From NCBI GenBank assembly GCA_964371055.1, contig CAYJLF010000004.1, positions 124,001 through 188,000 of the forward strand: a stretch of 64,000 nucleotides of DNA, in the 5' to 3' direction. Positions 61,517 to 64,000 of this stretch are shown in pieces. A program made the translations under genes and the position numbers. The stretch's first letter is position 1. Each line of letters opens with the position of its first letter. The stretch comes from CAYJLF01 sp964371055. Lineage in GTDB: Bacteria > Eisenbacteria > RBG-16-71-46 > CAIMUX01. The notes under the pieces were generated by a model. It was not told where the DNA came from, made no database searches, and saw nothing but the letters and a program-made list of their open reading frames with translations.

Positions 61517-61531
61517 GAAACGCGACGTTTC
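61517..61531. promoter_or_regulatory. candidate enhancer for the cytochrome operon
   Basis: GAAACG-CGA-CGTTTC, a perfect 6-bp inverted repeat, 245 bp upstream of the -12 element and 40 bp after the activator stop. The rest of the 61285-61570 gap shows no gene. Confidence 0.4.
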
Positions 61532-61570
61532 ACCTGCAACGGCGCGTTCCAACCGGTCGCCGGCGAGCGG

Positions 61571-62983
61571 CTATTCGCTCCGATCCGAGAGTCCCGCGGC
61601 GACCATGCGACGCCACAGCGTCGTGCGGCTCACGCCGAGTTGGCGAGCGGCCTCCTGGCGGTTCCATCGGGCGGCCTCCAGGACCCGCAGCAGACCCCGG
61701 ACACCGGTTTCGCCGCCGACCGTCGTTCCGGTCGACGGCCGGCCGGGTCCCCGGCCGGGAGCTCCGCCTCCTTGTCCGCCGATCCCTGCGACCATCGCCG
61801 GCAGATGCGACGTCCGGATCAGCCCGCCGCGGGCTCGAACCCAGGCATGTTCCACGGCGTTTTCCAGTTCGCGGACATTCCCCGGCCAGGAGTATTCGCT
61901 GAGGCGACCGAGCGCTCGCGGCGAGAAGCCGGCCACGGACCGCCCGCAGCGCACCCCCTGCCGCCGAAGGAAGTGCTCCGCCAGCGGCGGGATGTCCTCT
62001 CTCCGCTCCCGCAGCGGCGGCAGATTGACCGGAATCACGTTCAGCCGGTAGAAGAGATCCTCCCGGAACCGCCCTTCCCGCACGAGATCGGCCAACGGTC
62101 GCTGCGTCGCCGCGACGACGCGCACGTCGACGCGCAGGGTCTCGCTCCCTCCGACCCGCTCGAACTCCTGTTCCTGCAGCACCCGCAGGAGGCGGAGTTG
62201 CACCGCGGAGCTTGCCTCCCCGATCTCATCGAGAAAGATCGTACCTGTGTCGGCAAGCTCGAATCGTCCCGGGCGATCGCGGTGCGCGCCGGTGAACGCC
62301 CCCTTGACGTGCCCGAAGAGCTCGGACTCCAGCAGCGTCTCGACGAAGGCCGCGCAGTTCACCCGGATGAACGCTCGTTCTCGTCGCGGGGACAACCGCT
62401 GGATCGCCCGAGCCACCAGTTCCTTGCCGGTGCCGGACTCCCCCTGGATCAGCACCGTGGAATCGAAGTCGGCCACTTCCTCGATCAACGAGAAGAGCGA
62501 GCGCATGGGGGCGCTCCGCCCGATCATCCCGTGAAAATCGGGTCCCCTGTGCGGCACCTCGGTCTCGTCCGGAGATGTGATCTCACGGAACGAGACCACT
62601 CCGCCGATCGGGCTCCCGCCTTGCCCGCGCAGGACGGCGGTGTTGACCGCCAGTCGGCGCGCGCGGCCCTCGATCCCCGTCGCCGTCACTTCATAGTCGC
62701 TGACGCTGCGCCCCGTCTCGAGCGTGATGCGGAGGGGACATTCGCCGATGCAGCCATCGGTCTGCATCACTTTGCGGCAGAGGCGGCCCAGGGCCTCCGC
62801 CTCCGTCACGCCGAGCAGTCCCTGGGCCGCGAGGTTCAGGCTGGTGACTCTCCAGTCACGGTCCACGGTGAGCACGCCGGCTGGCAGCGAGTCGAGGATG
62901 TCGCGGATGTGGTCCCGCAGCGGGACTCTCCCGTCCGACGCGCCGCCGTCCGCGGACTCAGGCTTCGCTTCCGATCGTTCCAT
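61571..62983 (-). CDS. PAS-AAA-Fis sigma-54-dependent activator
   Basis: 470 residues from ATG 62983 (GGGGAGTGACGCC site). Residues about 30-150 are a PAS domain (ILDSLPAGVLTVDRDWRV). Its loop contains CRKVMQTDGCIGECP, three cysteines that could sense redox state or bind a cluster. The AAA+ domain has GESGTGKE (about 181), canonical GAFTGA (about 223) and FLDEIGEA. The C-terminal helix-turn-helix is RQEAARQLGVSRTTLWRRM. It has no receiver domain, so sensing is direct. It is placed to activate the -24/-12 promoter of the cytochrome operon 290 bp downstream. Confidence 0.92.
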   Translation of the reverse strand: MERSEAKPESADGGASDGRVPLRDHIRDILDSLPAGVLTVDRDWRVTSLNLAAQGLLGVTEAEALGRLCRKVMQTDGCIGECPLRITLETGRSVSDYEVTATGIEGRARRLAVNTAVLRGQGGSPIGGVVSFREITSPDETEVPHRGPDFHGMIGRSAPMRSLFSLIEEVADFDSTVLIQGESGTGKELVARAIQRLSPRRERAFIRVNCAAFVETLLESELFGHVKGAFTGAHRDRPGRFELADTGTIFLDEIGEASSAVQLRLLRVLQEQEFERVGGSETLRVDVRVVAATQRPLADLVREGRFREDLFYRLNVIPVNLPPLRERREDIPPLAEHFLRRQGVRCGRSVAGFSPRALGRLSEYSWPGNVRELENAVEHAWVRARGGLIRTSHLPAMVAGIGGQGGGAPGRGPGRPSTGTTVGGETGVRGLLRVLEAARWNRQEAARQLGVSRTTLWRRMVAAGLSDRSE

Positions 62984-63233
62984 GGCGTCACTCCCCCCCA
63001 CGGGCGATCTATACCTCCGGAGGGAGCGACTGCCAAGAAACATTTTGGTTCATCCGCCGAAAGGTAGGAGGCTGTATCCCTAGATGGGTCAAATTGATAC
63101 GCAGTACCTGCAGGGATCGGGCCGCGATCTGCTGAAACATCGCGAAACGACTGGGCAAACCGGGTACCACGGGTGCGGCCTACCCCTGCCGGTAGCGGCC
63201 CCGCCCCGCCCCGGCCGCCCGGCCGCGGCCGGC

Positions 63234-64000
63234 TCAGATGACCGGGTTCCTCAGCTCTCCGATTCCCTCGAGGCGGATCGTCACGACTTCCCCCGTCCGC
63301 AGAAAGACCGGGGGATCCCGAAAGACCCCGACCCCCGCCGGCGTGCCGGTCGTGATGAGATCACCCGGAGCCAGGGTCATCATCCGGCTGATGTAGCTGA
63401 CGAGCGCCGGCACGGAGAAGATCAGGTCCCTCGTGTTCCCGCGCTGCATCGGCCGGGAACCCCAGTCGGCCTCGAGGTTCAGCCCGGCCGGTTCAGCCAA
63501 CTCGTCGCGCGTCACGATCCACGGGCCGCACGGACCGAAGGTGTCGTAGCTCTTGCCCCGGAACCACTGCTTGTCCCCGTACTGCGACCGGCGGCCGCTC
63601 ACGTCGTTCATGATGGTGAAGCCGAGCACGTGCTCCATCGCCTCCGACTCCGGAATGTTCCGCCCGGCCCTTCCGATGACGACGCAAAGCTCCGCCTCGC
63701 AGTCGACCTGGTCCTCGATCGCCGGGTCCGGGAGGCGGATCGGATCGGCCGGGCCAATCAGGCAGCTCGGAGCCTTTGCGAAGAGCAACGGCGCAGACGG
63801 CGGCTCTTTCTTCTGCTCGAGGGCGTGGTCGCGATAGTTGAGTCCGATCGCGATGATCTTGCCCGGATCGACGATCGGAGGTCCGAGCCGCCCGGCCGCG
63901 AGTGGGGTCTGCGGCGCCTCCCTCGCGGCCGCAGGGATCTGCGGCAGCAGGCCGGCGTCCAGGATTCCCCGCCATCCCTTCGGCCAGGTCGGGCGCGCCC
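63234..64000 (-). CDS. fumarylacetoacetate hydrolase family protein, N-terminus beyond the window
   Basis: The frame is open from the stop at 63234 to the right edge (255 codons seen). It reads PGKIIAIGLNYRDHALEQ and PLLFAKAPS, then the metal ligands in DCEAELCVVIG (two Glu) and MNDVSGRRSQ (Asp), and the end DLITTGTPAGVGVFRDPP with RLEGIGELRNPV. This matches the FAH superfamily (hydrolases or decarboxylases of 2-keto acids, such as 2-hydroxyhepta-2,4-diene-1,7-dioate isomerase or oxaloacetate decarboxylase). The substrate is not determined. The 250-bp gap before the PAS activator holds GC-rich inverted repeats but no gene. Confidence 0.9.
   Translation of the reverse strand, partial: ARPTWPKGWRGILDAGLLPQIPAAAREAPQTPLAAGRLGPPIVDPGKIIAIGLNYRDHALEQKKEPPSAPLLFAKAPSCLIGPADPIRLPDPAIEDQVDCEAELCVVIGRAGRNIPESEAMEHVLGFTIMNDVSGRRSQYGDKQWFRGKSYDTFGPCGPWIVTRDELAEPAGLNLEADWGSRPMQRGNTRDLIFSVPALVSYISRMMTLAPGDLITTGTPAGVGVFRDPPVFLRTGEVVTIRLEGIGELRNPVI

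Noticed and set aside
63131..63150. Second enhancer copy upstream of the PAS activator (GAAACATCGCGAAACG)
   Set aside because: It contains two GAAAC half-sites in direct, not inverted, orientation and lacks a downstream -24/-12 element.

Overview
The window is about 64 kb of very GC-rich bacterial chromosome, tightly packed and with no phage, insertion sequence, rRNA or CRISPR array that I can see. The organism looks like a Gram-negative, non-phototrophic bacterium. It encodes outer-membrane beta-barrel proteins, lipoproteins, a PilT motor and multihaem cytochrome machinery. Several secreted proteins end in a FlgD-like C-terminal domain of the kind common in FCB-group and candidate phyla such as Eisenbacteria. 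The phenylalanyl-tRNA synthetase is of archaeal/eukaryotic type, which is also unusual. The phylum is an inference.

Layout. 1-10.5 kb: a truncated SpoIVB-type (S55) serine peptidase, a family 2 glycosyltransferase, an outer-membrane barrel, hisS, hutH, then pilT followed by a degenerate PilT-like pseudo-ATPase fused to DUF4388, and a ZU5-like lipoprotein. 10.5-18.6 kb: a signalling module read leftward. It contains an FG-GAP secreted protein, a Ser/Thr-kinase-like/AAA/TPR protein and a GAF-type sigma-54 activator, followed by a -24/-12 promoter, a 22-residue membrane peptide and a terminator. 18.7-31.5 kb: a subtilisin-like protease, a dolichol-phosphate-mannose-synthase-like glycosyltransferase, an M50 protease, maeB, mrp, a DUF2225 protein, trmB, dCMP deaminase, a ClpP-like protease, a barrel protein and a small secreted protein. 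31.5-49.7 kb: housekeeping genes (tRNA-Ala, tRNA-Leu, murB, a metal-binding lipoprotein, pheST, dnaJ, two exopolysaccharide genes, hemW-lepB-lepA, selC, ridA, glmS, glmM, tRNA-Thr, tRNA-Phe). 49.8-58.1 kb: a two-component pair, DUF3467, an aminotransferase, a LysR regulator divergent from inositol-phosphate synthase, and a radical SAM protein with an unusual CX10CX2C cluster motif. 58.3-63 kb: a second sigma-54 module. A PAS/AAA/Fis activator lies upstream of a -24/-12 promoter that drives a TPR protein, an eleven-haem-motif lipoprotein cytochrome and a tandem rhodanese lipoprotein. The window ends inside a fumarylacetoacetate-hydrolase-family gene.

The most interesting point is that the cytochrome gene is interrupted by one in-frame UGA. 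A perfect 7-bp hairpin follows it at the position expected of a bacterial SECIS, and a selenocysteine tRNA gene (selC) lies 15 kb away in the same window. The downstream part has no signal peptide of its own, so a secreted multihaem selenoprotein under sigma-54 control is a reasonable hypothesis. The second candidate novelty is the kinase/sigma-54 activator module ending in a tiny sigma-54-driven membrane-peptide transcript.
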